Below are positions 1-7,019 of a stretch of DNA of 23,007 nucleotides, piece by piece. Position 1 is the first letter of the stretch. Each line of letters starts with the position of its first letter. The stretch comes from Holdemanella hominis (GTDB lineage Bacteria; Bacillota_I; Bacilli_A; Erysipelotrichales; Erysipelotrichaceae). The notes beneath the pieces were generated by a model. It ran no database searches. It was not told the DNA's origin and was given only the letters and a program-made list of their open reading frames with translations. The stretch lies in assembly GCF_014306155.1 (NCBI RefSeq), contig NZ_JACRWH010000033.1, positions 1 through 23,007 on the forward strand, written 5' to 3'. Position numbers and translations under genes: made by a program.

Positions 1-109
1 TGGAATAAAGTGTTGCAGATTTAACGTTTTGAACCTATATTTTAAAAAATCAGCAATGTCTGATATCCTTTTATATACTCATTTCAAACCATTCGAAAAC
101 AAAATGAAA

Positions 110-155
110 AAGATTAGCCAATTTGGATCCATCAACAAGGCTAATCTTCTTTTAT
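110..155 (+). terminator. Rho-independent terminator of an upstream gene
   Basis: A perfect 10-bp stem (AAGATTAGCC at 110-119 pairing with GGCTAATCTT at 139-148) encloses a 19-nt loop and is followed by a T-rich run. An A-rich run lies on the other side, so it could also work for a convergent transcript. It presumably ends a gene lying left of the window and insulates the lipoprotein gene. The loop is longer than usual, which lowers confidence slightly. Confidence 0.75.
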
Positions 156-185
156 TATCTTTTCATGAATAATTCAGGAATTCTA

Positions 186-194
186 TGATATAAT
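186..194 (+). promoter_or_regulatory. Extended -10 promoter of the SGNH lipoprotein gene
   Basis: TG-A-TATAAT is a perfect extended -10 element (TG at 186-187, TATAAT at 189-194). No good -35 box lies at the usual distance; the best match, near 166-171, is weak, as is common for extended -10 promoters. Transcription would begin near 201, giving a very short leader that includes the AAAGGGGA ribosome binding site ahead of the ATG at 216. Confidence 0.6.
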
Positions 195-215
195 TTGACT
201 AAAGGGGATATAAAC

Positions 216-941
216 ATGAAAAAAATTGGAATTATCGGTTTGGTTGCATGTATTTGTTTACTTACGGGTTGTGAAAGTCATAATGAGGGTGTTTCTTATA
301 TTAAGGAACAGGAGAGTTTGGATACAAAAGAATTGTCTAAGCATTTAACGGATAAGCGTATTGAAGAAAAGTTGACCATGGTTAAAGATGGGACATTAGA
401 TGTATTTTCTATGTTTGAAGATTATGCCATTTATGGCGATTCTCGTGTATATGGATTTGCGTCTTATGGGTATTTGCCTTGGAATCGTGTGTTTGCAGCT
501 GCAGGAAACACGATTTTGAATATTTCGGATTATAGTGAGGCATTAAAAGAAATCAATCCTTCTAATATTTATTTTTCATATGGAGTGAATGATATGGGAT
601 TGGATTTAAAGACTGAAAATGGAACGTATGGGGATTTGTATGAAGAAAAAGTAAAGGGTGTTTTAGAGATTTGTCCCAATGCGAATATATTTATTAATTC
701 TATTGTTTGTCCTACGCCATCTGCGGTTGAAGAACATTCTGAATGGTCTAAAACAGATGATTATAATAGTCAATTACAAGAGATGTGTCAAAGAAATGGT
801 TGGAATTATGTAGATATTTCAGATATCACAAATCATGGTGAGGATAAGTATTATCAACAGGATGGAGTCCATTATATTCAGAATTTGTATCCTGTATGGG
901 CTGAAAGAATGATTGGTGAAACAATTAAAGTTATTGGATAG
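216..941 (+). CDS. SGNH/GDSL-hydrolase-like lipoprotein
   Basis: A 241-residue exported lipoprotein. The N-terminus is MKK plus a hydrophobic stretch ending in a lipobox (LLTGC, Cys19), so it should be processed by signal peptidase II and anchored outside the membrane. The mature part has the signature of the SGNH/GDSL esterase family: GDS at residues 74-76 (candidate nucleophile Ser76), GVND at 123-126 (block III-like Asn125), and DGVH at 216-219 (candidate Asp/His pair). Such proteins often deacetylate or transfer acetyl groups on sugars, which would fit the polysaccharide genes downstream, but the substrate is inferred. The ATG at 216 is chosen over an in-frame TTG at 195. It directly follows an AAAGGGGA ribosome binding site, starts a proper signal peptide, and the TTG would lie upstream of the predicted transcription start. 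It is transcribed alone from the promoter at 186-194. Confidence 0.85.
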   Translation: MKKIGIIGLVACICLLTGCESHNEGVSYIKEQESLDTKELSKHLTDKRIEEKLTMVKDGTLDVFSMFEDYAIYGDSRVYGFASYGYLPWNRVFAAAGNTILNISDYSEALKEINPSNIYFSYGVNDMGLDLKTENGTYGDLYEEKVKGVLEICPNANIFINSIVCPTPSAVEEHSEWSKTDDYNSQLQEMCQRNGWNYVDISDITNHGEDKYYQQDGVHYIQNLYPVWAERMIGETIKVIG

Positions 942-1232
942 AAAGTTTAAAGAAAGACATATATCAAATTCACTTTTTTACTTTTTGATGTAAATATATT
1001 AAATATATTTTATAGAAACATTTGACAGTTAATAAAAGGTGATTATGTGAGTGTATAATAATTTATCATTGCTGTATAAAAAAATATGGATACTATGGAA
1101 GTTTTTGATTATGGAATTAATGTATAGGAATTGATGATATGATTTTACTTTAACTTAGACTGTATCTTAGTCTGTATATAGTAACTGTGTCTCAAAAGGA
1201 TGGGCTAGTATTATGGTATTGGAGCTAACTAT
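942..1232. other. Intergenic spacer, 291 nt, no gene seen
   Basis: Very AT-rich spacer between the lipoprotein and the MBL-fold gene. No convincing ORF with a ribosome binding site is visible. It contains an AT-only 8-bp palindrome (992-1010) and a near-perfect direct repeat at 1155-1176. TTGACA at 1022 and TATAAT at 1054 are 26 nt apart, too far to form a standard promoter. GGAG at 1221-1224 is the ribosome binding site of the next gene. Confidence 0.6.
1155..1176 (+). repeat. Paired 10-bp direct repeat upstream of the MBL-fold gene
   Basis: TTAGACTGTA (1155-1164) and TTAGTCTGTA (1167-1176) differ at one base and start 12 nt apart. The AGACT/AGTCT cores also form a small inverted repeat. 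The spacing and the position about 60 nt upstream of the start codon suggest a possible operator or promoter-proximal site, with a TATAGT -10-like hexamer at 1177-1182. The function is inferred. Confidence 0.35.
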
Positions 1233-2342
1233 ATGAAAATAAGAATGTATGAGTGTTGTTTTGGAGATTGTTTTAGATTAGTAAAAAAAGGTCATAAAGA
1301 TTTATTTGTTGATTTTGGTATACATGAATATACTTGTTCAAAAAGTGAAAGAGAGAAAAGATTTAATAATATTATAAACGATATGGGTGATGAAAAAGAC
1401 CAAAAAGAGTTTTTGTTAACACATTATCATTCTGATCACTTTAATGGCGTATTGCACATGGTAAAATATAGTAAACACAAATTTTCAGATGTATATTTAC
1501 CAGATATATGGAATATTAAATATAGTGTAAATGCATTTGCTTTATTGTTACTTAAGGATGTTTTAAATAATGATAAAATCGAAAATAATTTAACAATTAT
1601 TGATTTTTTAGAATCTATCTGCACAACTAATGGTAATATTCATTTCGTTAAAAGGGGAAGCATATTCCATGATAAGCAATTTATTGCGTTATGGCCTACA
1701 AAAAAATTTATAGATAAAAAGATAAAATATTTGTATGATGATTTAGCTGAAAAATTTGGTGGCAATTTAAATAAGATTAATGAATTAGCTTATAGATTGA
1801 TTGAGATTATGTCTAATTATCAAAAACAAACTGAACAAAATCATACGTCATTGCTTAATAAAGTAAAAGAAGATTTTTTACTTTTAAAAACAGAGTTTGA
1901 TTCTAAATATTCAACAAATCAATCAAAAAACACTTCTCGGAAGTTGAATGAACTTGGAAATCAAATAAGTATAGTTTTTCAAAATTATACAAAAGATAGA
2001 AATGTTCTATTTACAGGTGACTTTGGCATGAAAAGAAACTGGAATTATATTGAAAAGAATAAAGACGGTAATGTTAATATGCATAATGAATATGAAGTAA
2101 TCAAGGTACCACATCATGGAACAAAGCGTTATTACCATTCATTTTATGGAAAAACGAACGAATGCTCGACACTTATGATACCAAATGGCAATAACAGAAA
2201 AAGTTGGTGTATTGACACACAATATGTATCAGACTCGCATAGTCTAAAATATAAAACCATTTGTGGCTGTTCTAACAAATGTAGCGTACCAATGTGTGTA
2301 AATTGTAGGAATATAAAAAAATATTCTTTTTTAGATATATAG
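1233..2342 (+). CDS. Metallo-beta-lactamase-fold hydrolase with cysteine-rich C-terminus
   Basis: A 369-residue protein with the layout of stand-alone MBL-fold hydrolases related to the ComEC C-terminal domain. The N-terminal strand carries GDCF (11-14) and VDFG (26-29). The metal motif HxHxDH is complete (H64, H66, D68, H69), followed by TGDFG with D263 as a likely bridging ligand and PHHG with H294/H295. A largely helical, lysine-rich insertion (about 100-240) separates the two halves. The last 45 residues hold six cysteines (C326, C344, C346, C350, C355, C358) that could form an extra metal site. No signal peptide is seen, so it is probably cytoplasmic. The start is set by GGAG at 1221-1224. 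It stands alone between gene-poor spacers and looks more AT-rich than the polysaccharide genes (hand-counted 60-nt samples about 22-25% G+C), suggesting separate acquisition. Substrate unknown; RNA, DNA, nucleotide and lipid esters are all possible in this superfamily. Confidence 0.75.
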   Translation: MKIRMYECCFGDCFRLVKKGHKDLFVDFGIHEYTCSKSEREKRFNNIINDMGDEKDQKEFLLTHYHSDHFNGVLHMVKYSKHKFSDVYLPDIWNIKYSVNAFALLLLKDVLNNDKIENNLTIIDFLESICTTNGNIHFVKRGSIFHDKQFIALWPTKKFIDKKIKYLYDDLAEKFGGNLNKINELAYRLIEIMSNYQKQTEQNHTSLLNKVKEDFLLLKTEFDSKYSTNQSKNTSRKLNELGNQISIVFQNYTKDRNVLFTGDFGMKRNWNYIEKNKDGNVNMHNEYEVIKVPHHGTKRYYHSFYGKTNECSTLMIPNGNNRKSWCIDTQYVSDSHSLKYKTICGCSNKCSVPMCVNCRNIKKYSFLDI

Positions 2343-2794
2343 TTATTTTAATAAGTCTCTGAGGTGGAGGATGGACATTGTTCAACCGTTTTGTTAGGAG
2401 GAATTCTCAATGTCGTTCTTTTTATATAAAACAAAGTAATGGTGAAATATTTCATATTATGAATACTTCATTTATAGTGAATATATTTATAACATTAACC
2501 GCTAATTAGTTATTGGCGTCTTGACATATTTTTTGTAAGCAATTGTGAGTGTAGAATTGGTGGTTGAACTTAGAATGATACTCTGTCTATGAAAAAATAC
2601 TTAGGAATGTGGTATGGATGATTATGTCGATATTAGTGCGATTCTATAGCTGCATTTAATAAAATTATTAATATATCCTTTTTTAAGTGAAGTTTAAGTG
2701 TTAAATAAATTAAGAAAAGAAATATAGATATCATTATTGCAAAGTAGCTTTACATATTTTACTTGTTTTGTGCGAATTATAAATAATATTATAT
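2343..2794. other. Gene-poor AT-rich spacer, 452 nt
   Basis: No gene of convincing length is present. It contains a terminator-like inverted repeat (2374-2414), an excellent AGGAGG site at 2397-2402 leading to only a nine-codon ORF at 2410, a 12-bp palindrome TGAAATATTTCA at 2443-2454, and an isolated TTGACA at 2521-2526 without a matching -10. The region reads as decayed sequence flanking the DUF2871 relic. Confidence 0.5.
2374..2424 (+). terminator. Possible weak terminator after the MBL-fold gene
   Basis: GACATTG (2374-2380) pairs perfectly with CAATGTC (2408-2414), followed by a T-rich run (GTTCTTTTTAT). The 27-nt loop is long and the stem is only 7 bp, so this is a tentative call. No better terminator for the MBL gene is visible. 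Confidence 0.3.
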
Positions 2795-3146
2795 ATGTTA
2801 TTAATTATATGTGTTATTAAATTATATACAGTATTGGCAATGATTTGGGGAGTGTTTTATCGTGAGCTTACAAAGATTAATGATTATACTGGTTTGACAA
2901 CTTTGCCCGTTGCTCATGCGCATTATTTTGTCTTTGGCACGATGTTCTTTTTTCTTTTAGGTGTAGTTTCTGTTTGTAGTCTTTTAAATTCAAACGGCAG
3001 TGTTGTTGTATGATGCCTGACTAAATTTAACGGCTATAATGTTAGTGGTTCGTGATATTGTTCAATTTTTAGATTTGATTGTAGTATCTGCTGCTATTTC
3101 TGGTATTGCAGGTATTGACCTTCTTTTTTTTGACATTATCACATAA
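2795..3146 (+). pseudogene. Broken DUF2871-family small membrane protein
   Basis: Two pieces in different frames together resemble the DUF2871 integral membrane family (roughly 130 residues). Piece one (2795-3013) encodes 72 residues with the family-like stretch GVFYRELTKIN, the Thr-rich turn, VAHAHYFVFG and a hydrophobic helix, then runs into a stop. Piece two (about 3021-3146, shifted by one base) encodes LNLTAIMLVVRDIVQ and AAISGIAGI, which match my recollection of the C-terminal half of the family. It then ends in a short tail where a further indel seems to have destroyed the last helix. A TGA at 3018-3020 sits where the family tends to have Gly. No ribosome binding site precedes 2795. 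I infer an inactivated gene, not a sequencing error, because more than one lesion is present. The family name rests on motif memory, not a search. Confidence 0.65.
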
Positions 3147-3210
3147 TTTTAATATACCCCTTATATAAAGATGATATGAATAGAATTAATCTTGACTTTA
3201 TTAACTTTTT

Positions 3211-3239
3211 TTGTTTCAACACCTTGATTATGGTATACT
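3211..3239 (+). promoter_or_regulatory. Promoter of the first polysaccharide operon
   Basis: TTGTTT (-35, 3211-3216) lies 17 nt from TATACT (-10, 3234-3239), and the -10 is extended by TG at 3231-3232. Transcription should start near 3246, inside the nested inverted repeats at 3242-3264. This is the only good promoter seen before the GT genes that run to 7889. Confidence 0.6.
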
Positions 3240-3241
3240 TT

Positions 3242-3264
3242 TCTACGTAGAGAAATTTTCTCTA
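3242..3264. promoter_or_regulatory. Nested inverted repeats at the transcription start (candidate operator or 5'-end hairpin)
   Basis: TCTACGTAGA (3242-3251) is a perfect 10-bp palindrome. It overlaps TAGAGAAA-T-TTTCTCTA (3248-3264), a perfect 8-bp inverted repeat around one base. Together they cover the predicted start site just downstream of the -10 box, a place where repressor binding would block transcription. Alternatively the second repeat could fold at the mRNA 5' end, although its one-base centre leaves almost no loop. No regulator is identified. Confidence 0.4.
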
Positions 3265-3285
3265 TGAATATGGGAGAGTGTTTTT

Positions 3286-3903
3286 ATGTATTCGGAATAT
3301 GGAAAGCGAACGATTGATTTTCTTTTGAGTTTGGCTGGAATCATAATCTTATCTCCACTATTGATTGTATTAATGGTTTTAATTAAGGTGACTTCTCCGG
3401 GGCCTGTGTTTTTTAAGCAGAAGCGTGTGGGAATTCATAAGTCTTATTTTGATATTTTAAAGTTTAGAACAATGCGTATTGATACACCGAAAGATATGCC
3501 TACGCATTTATTAGAAAATCCAGATCAATATATTACGAGTATTGGTAAATTTTTGAGAAAGACGTCTTTGGATGAGCTTCCACAGTTGTTTAATATATTT
3601 AAAGGGGAAATGGCAATTGTGGGTCCAAGACCTGCTCTATGGAATCAATATGATTTAATTGAATTGAGAGATCATTATGGTGCCAATGATGTACTTCCTG
3701 GTCTTACTGGTTGGGCGCAGGTAAATGGTCGTGATGAGCTGGAAATAGATGTTAAGGCTAAGCTTGATGGAGAGTATTGTAAGAATTTAAGTTTTTCATT
3801 TGATGTGAAATGTTTTTTTATGACAATCTTTTCCGTGTTAAAACACGATGGGGTTGTTGAAGGTGGTACGGGAAGTATCCATAATAAAGATAATAATAAC
3901 TAG
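3286..3903 (+). CDS. Initiating undecaprenyl-phosphate sugar phosphotransferase (small monotopic PGT)
   Basis: A 205-residue phosphoglycosyl transferase of the bacterial sugar transferase family, in the short PglC/EpsL-like form without the multi-TM N-terminal domain of WcaJ. It would transfer a sugar-1-phosphate from a nucleotide sugar to undecaprenyl phosphate at the inner membrane face, starting the repeat unit or linkage unit. Visible features are a membrane-dipping hydrophobic helix (about 12-34) with the Ser-Pro break at residues 23-24, SPGP at 37-40, KFRTM at 59-63, the Asp-Glu catalytic pair D96-E97 within SLDELPQL, GPRP at 113-116 and PGLTGWAQV at 138-146. The start follows GGGAGAG with normal spacing. 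As the first gene after the operon promoter it probably sets the identity of the first sugar, which cannot be read from sequence here. Confidence 0.9.
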   Translation: MYSEYGKRTIDFLLSLAGIIILSPLLIVLMVLIKVTSPGPVFFKQKRVGIHKSYFDILKFRTMRIDTPKDMPTHLLENPDQYITSIGKFLRKTSLDELPQLFNIFKGEMAIVGPRPALWNQYDLIELRDHYGANDVLPGLTGWAQVNGRDELEIDVKAKLDGEYCKNLSFSFDVKCFFMTIFSVLKHDGVVEGGTGSIHNKDNNN

Positions 3904-3955
3904 GGGATAGTTGTAAGGTCTTTAAAACCATCATTTGTAGGTTGGGGAGTTATCT

Positions 3956-5059
3956 ATGGTCGTAGCATTAGTATATGCGTTTGATACATGTTTGGATCGT
4001 ATTCATTTATTGAAGAAATACTACACTTCTAAGGGGTTTGAAGTTGTGAGTGTGACTTCAAATTTTTCGCATAGAAAAAAAGCGATTTATCAAGCTGAAG
4101 CTGATGTTGTGATTTCTGTTCGTGAGTATCATAAGAATCTTTCTGCGGACAGAATTTTGTCTCATATTGAGTTTTCTAAAAAGGCAAGAAAGGCTATGGA
4201 AGACATTCAACCAGATTTAATTCATTGTATTATTCCGTGTAATACGCTTGTAAAAGAAATGGCGAAATATAAAAAGAAACATCATAATGTTAAAGTGATG
4301 TATGACATTATTGATTTATGGCCAGAATCCATGCCGATTGATCGATATAAGGGATTATTACCTTTTAAAATATGGAAGGATAATCGTGATAAGTATTTAT
4401 CAAGTGGAGATGTTGTTTTCTGTGAATGTGAATTGTTTAAGAAATATGTGCATTGTGGAAATGTTCTGTATTGGGCAATTGATAGAGAGTGTTTGCCAAT
4501 GAATCCGTATTTAAGTGAGAATGAGTTACAGTTTTGTTACCTGGGTTCTATAAATAATATTATAGACATTCCTAGAATCACTGCTTTTTTAAGGGAGTGC
4601 AGTGCTCATAAAAAGTGTACGTTACATATTATTGGTGATGGCGAAAATAAAGAATATTTCATTCAAGAAGTATTATGTGTAGGAGTCAATGTAGTTGATC
4701 ATAAGGAAGTATACGATTTTCAACGCAAACAAGAAGTATTTGATCAGTGCAATTATGGTTTTAACGTCATGAAGCCGAGTGTAGTAGTTGGGTTGACTAT
4801 GAAATCACTAGACTATATGTGTGCGGGTTTACCAATTATTAATACGATTAAAGGGGACACAAAAGATTTTTGTGAGGAATGGGATATTGGTTTCAATTTG
4901 AAGAAGTCAAATATAAAAGAAGTGGCAGAAAGGGTTTGTTCGGAAAGTATGGAAGTGCAGCTTCAAAGAAGAAAGAATATTCAGAATTTGTATAATACAT
5001 ACTTTACGACAAAGAAATTTAATGCCACATTAGATGAGGCTTTGAATCGAATTTTTTAG
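3956..5059 (+). CDS. GT-B fold glycosyltransferase, GT4-like
   Basis: A 367-residue cytoplasmic glycosyltransferase of the two-Rossmann-domain type. The N-terminal half opens with a short strand and ends its first domain near YDIIDLWPESMP (about 118-129), a pattern common in GT4 enzymes. The C-terminal half shows YLGSINN, HIIGDGE and the donor-site region ending in GLTMKSLDYMCAGLPII, where Asp replaces the first Glu of the usual E-x7-E pair. It likely transfers a sugar to the lipid-linked product of the preceding phosphotransferase. The ATG follows GGGGAG with proper spacing. It lies 52 nt after the PGT gene and 18 nt before the next GT, so it is almost certainly co-transcribed. Donor and acceptor are unknown. 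Confidence 0.8.
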   Translation: MVVALVYAFDTCLDRIHLLKKYYTSKGFEVVSVTSNFSHRKKAIYQAEADVVISVREYHKNLSADRILSHIEFSKKARKAMEDIQPDLIHCIIPCNTLVKEMAKYKKKHHNVKVMYDIIDLWPESMPIDRYKGLLPFKIWKDNRDKYLSSGDVVFCECELFKKYVHCGNVLYWAIDRECLPMNPYLSENELQFCYLGSINNIIDIPRITAFLRECSAHKKCTLHIIGDGENKEYFIQEVLCVGVNVVDHKEVYDFQRKQEVFDQCNYGFNVMKPSVVVGLTMKSLDYMCAGLPIINTIKGDTKDFCEEWDIGFNLKKSNIKEVAERVCSESMEVQLQRRKNIQNLYNTYFTTKKFNATLDEALNRIF

Positions 5060-5077
5060 AAAGCTAGGTGATTAAGA

Positions 5078-6046
5078 ATGATTTCAGTCGCAATGACTAC
5101 TTATAACGGTGAAAAATATATTTGCGAACAAATAGAATCCATTCTTAATCAATCTATGAAAGTGGATGAAATCATTGTTTGTGATGATGGATCGAGTGAT
5201 TCAACTATAGAATTATTAAAAAAATATCCAGTTAAGGTAGTACAAAATGATGTGAATCTAGGGTATCGTCTTAACTTTAAAAAAGCTATGGAATTATGTA
5301 GTGGGGATTATATTTTTTTGTGTGACCAAGATGATATTTGGTTACCTAATAAAGTGGAAGAAATGATGCGTATGATGAAAACTCATTCGAATATGCATGT
5401 ATTATCTTCTTCTTTTATTTATATTGATGATAAGAATCAGCAAATTCAAATGAAAGTGGATAAGAGTCGGTCCAATAATAATTTATATTGTCGTCCTGTT
5501 GAAAAAGATAGTTTATATCGAGTGAATTTCTTGGATTATCTTGCCATGAACTATTTTCAAGGTTGTTCTCTTCTGTTGGATAAATGGATCAAAAATTTAG
5601 TTTTAGAACATTACTCTACAGATATTGAACATGACTATTTAATTAATAGTATTGCGGCTAGTTATAATAGTATGTACTTTTATAATAAGCCATTGTTTCA
5701 GTATCGTTTGCACGAAAAGAATTCTATTGGCGCACAATATGATACGCAAACAAAAGAAGAACATTTGCAACGAGCAAATACATTAAAGATTCGTACACAG
5801 AATGCTCATAATGCGTTAGATGTTTTAAATATAATTCGATTGGCAAATTCGGATTATTATCAAGAGAATCAAGAAGAGTTTAGTCATATGAGTGCTTTTT
5901 TTAATCAACATATTCAAGCATTGGAAAATAAGAAGTTTTTTAAGTTGTTGTGTCAAAATATAAGTCCTTATTATTCACTTATTAAAACAAAGAAGGCAAG
6001 AGTTATGGATTTATTGTATGTGCTGAAAGAAAAGGTGATTCGATGA
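5078..6046 (+). CDS. GT2 family glycosyltransferase, rhamnosyltransferase-like (paralogue A)
   Basis: A 322-residue GT-A fold, family 2 enzyme. The nucleotide-sugar domain starts at once (MISVAMTTYNGE), with CDDGSSDST at 35-43 and the metal-binding region DQDDIW at 83-88. The C-terminal third is a helical acceptor/oligomer region ending in KKARVMDLLYVL. The overall pattern is like the RfbF/RgpB-type rhamnosyl- or related transferases of cell-wall polysaccharide loci, but the sugar is not certain. It is strikingly similar along its whole length to the next gene, with which it overlaps by 4 nt (ATGA), pointing to tandem duplication and translational coupling. No signal peptide or TM segment; it acts in the cytoplasm on lipid-linked glycan. 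Confidence 0.85.
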   Translation: MISVAMTTYNGEKYICEQIESILNQSMKVDEIIVCDDGSSDSTIELLKKYPVKVVQNDVNLGYRLNFKKAMELCSGDYIFLCDQDDIWLPNKVEEMMRMMKTHSNMHVLSSSFIYIDDKNQQIQMKVDKSRSNNNLYCRPVEKDSLYRVNFLDYLAMNYFQGCSLLLDKWIKNLVLEHYSTDIEHDYLINSIAASYNSMYFYNKPLFQYRLHEKNSIGAQYDTQTKEEHLQRANTLKIRTQNAHNALDVLNIIRLANSDYYQENQEEFSHMSAFFNQHIQALENKKFFKLLCQNISPYYSLIKTKKARVMDLLYVLKEKVIR

Positions 6047-7017
6047 TTTCAGTTGCGATGGCTACGTTTAATGGGGAACCATATATTCAAGAACAATTGG
6101 ATTCTATTTATAATCAAACACGCAAAGTGGATGAAATTATTATTGTGGATGATTGTTCTACTGATTCAACAGTTCGTGTAATTGAACAATATATTTTATC
6201 TCATAAAGATATAGATATTAAGTTATACAAGAATGAAGAAAATCTTGGATATAAAAAGAATTTCAAAAAAGCAATTTCATTATGTCATGGAGACTATGTT
6301 TTCTTAAGTGATCAAGATGATATTTGGAAAGTAAATAAAGTAGAAGACATGATTTCTATTATGGAAGAAAATCCGAATATTTCAGTCCTAGCTTCTTCTT
6401 TTGAATTTATAGATCAAAAGGGAGATGTTTTTACAGTTCCTTTAGATTCTAGAATGTCCAATAATAATCTTTTAATGAAGAAGGTTAAAACAAATGAAGT
6501 AGTTCCCATCAGTTTTTATGAATTATCGATTCGCAATAGTTTTCAAGGTTGTGCCTTATGTTTAACTAAGAAATTATGTGCTCGTTTTCTAGAATGTTTT
6601 ACAGAAGAGTTTGTACACGATTGGTTGATTGTATTATTGGCAAGTGAAACGAATTCCATGTATTTTTATAATGCACCCTTATTTCAATATAGGATACATG
6701 ATAAAAATGCGATTGGATTAAAAGATGTTACGACATCAAACACAGCTACGGATGCTTTATATGCACGTATTGCATTTTGTGAATCTGCTTTACAAGTGAT
6801 GCATGTATTAAGAAAAGTAGATTGTAATTTTGAGAAGAATGTTAAGGATTTTGATTGTTATTCTAATTTTTGTGAGAAACATATTCAATACTTAAAAAAA
6901 GGTAGTTTTTTCAGAGTGTTATTTCAAAATTTTAGTTCGTATTATAAAGTGATTAAAACACCAAGAGCACGTGTAATGGATTTGGTATTTTGTTTAAAAC
7001 AAGGAATAAGAAGGTAG
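6043..7017 (+). CDS. GT2 family glycosyltransferase, rhamnosyltransferase-like (paralogue B)
   Basis: A 324-residue GT2 enzyme, sister of the preceding protein. Shared landmarks are MISVAMATFNGE at the start, VDDCSTDST at 35-43, NLGY..NFKKA, DQDDIW at 90-95, the FQGC..L segment, HDWLI (HDYLI in the sister), YFYN.PLFQYR.H.KN.IG and the terminal ARVMDL. A four-residue-scale insertion near 51-57 separates the two. It starts inside the stop codon of the upstream gene (ATGA overlap at 6043-6046). The conserved catalytic motifs suggest both copies are active, perhaps adding successive residues with the same or related donors. Confidence 0.85.
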   Translation: MISVAMATFNGEPYIQEQLDSIYNQTRKVDEIIIVDDCSTDSTVRVIEQYILSHKDIDIKLYKNEENLGYKKNFKKAISLCHGDYVFLSDQDDIWKVNKVEDMISIMEENPNISVLASSFEFIDQKGDVFTVPLDSRMSNNNLLMKKVKTNEVVPISFYELSIRNSFQGCALCLTKKLCARFLECFTEEFVHDWLIVLLASETNSMYFYNAPLFQYRIHDKNAIGLKDVTTSNTATDALYARIAFCESALQVMHVLRKVDCNFEKNVKDFDCYSNFCEKHIQYLKKGSFFRVLFQNFSSYYKVIKTPRARVMDLVFCLKQGIRR

Positions 7018-7019
7018 AT

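Noticed and set aside
195..215. TTG start for the lipoprotein gene, adding seven residues
   Set aside because: It overlaps the predicted promoter/start region, lacks a ribosome binding site and would spoil the signal peptide. The ATG at 216 has both.
992..1010. 8-bp palindrome after the lipoprotein gene as a terminator
   Set aside because: The stem contains only A and T and has no proper T-run, so it is too weak.
1022..1059. TTGACA and TATAAT as a promoter for the MBL gene
   Set aside because: The boxes are 26 nt apart, well outside the usual 16-18 nt spacing, and TG is not placed for an extended -10.
2410..2439. Nine-codon ORF behind a perfect AGGAGG site
   Set aside because: Too short to call a gene and not followed by a coupled ORF; more likely a decayed start or chance. 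Mentioned only within the spacer description.
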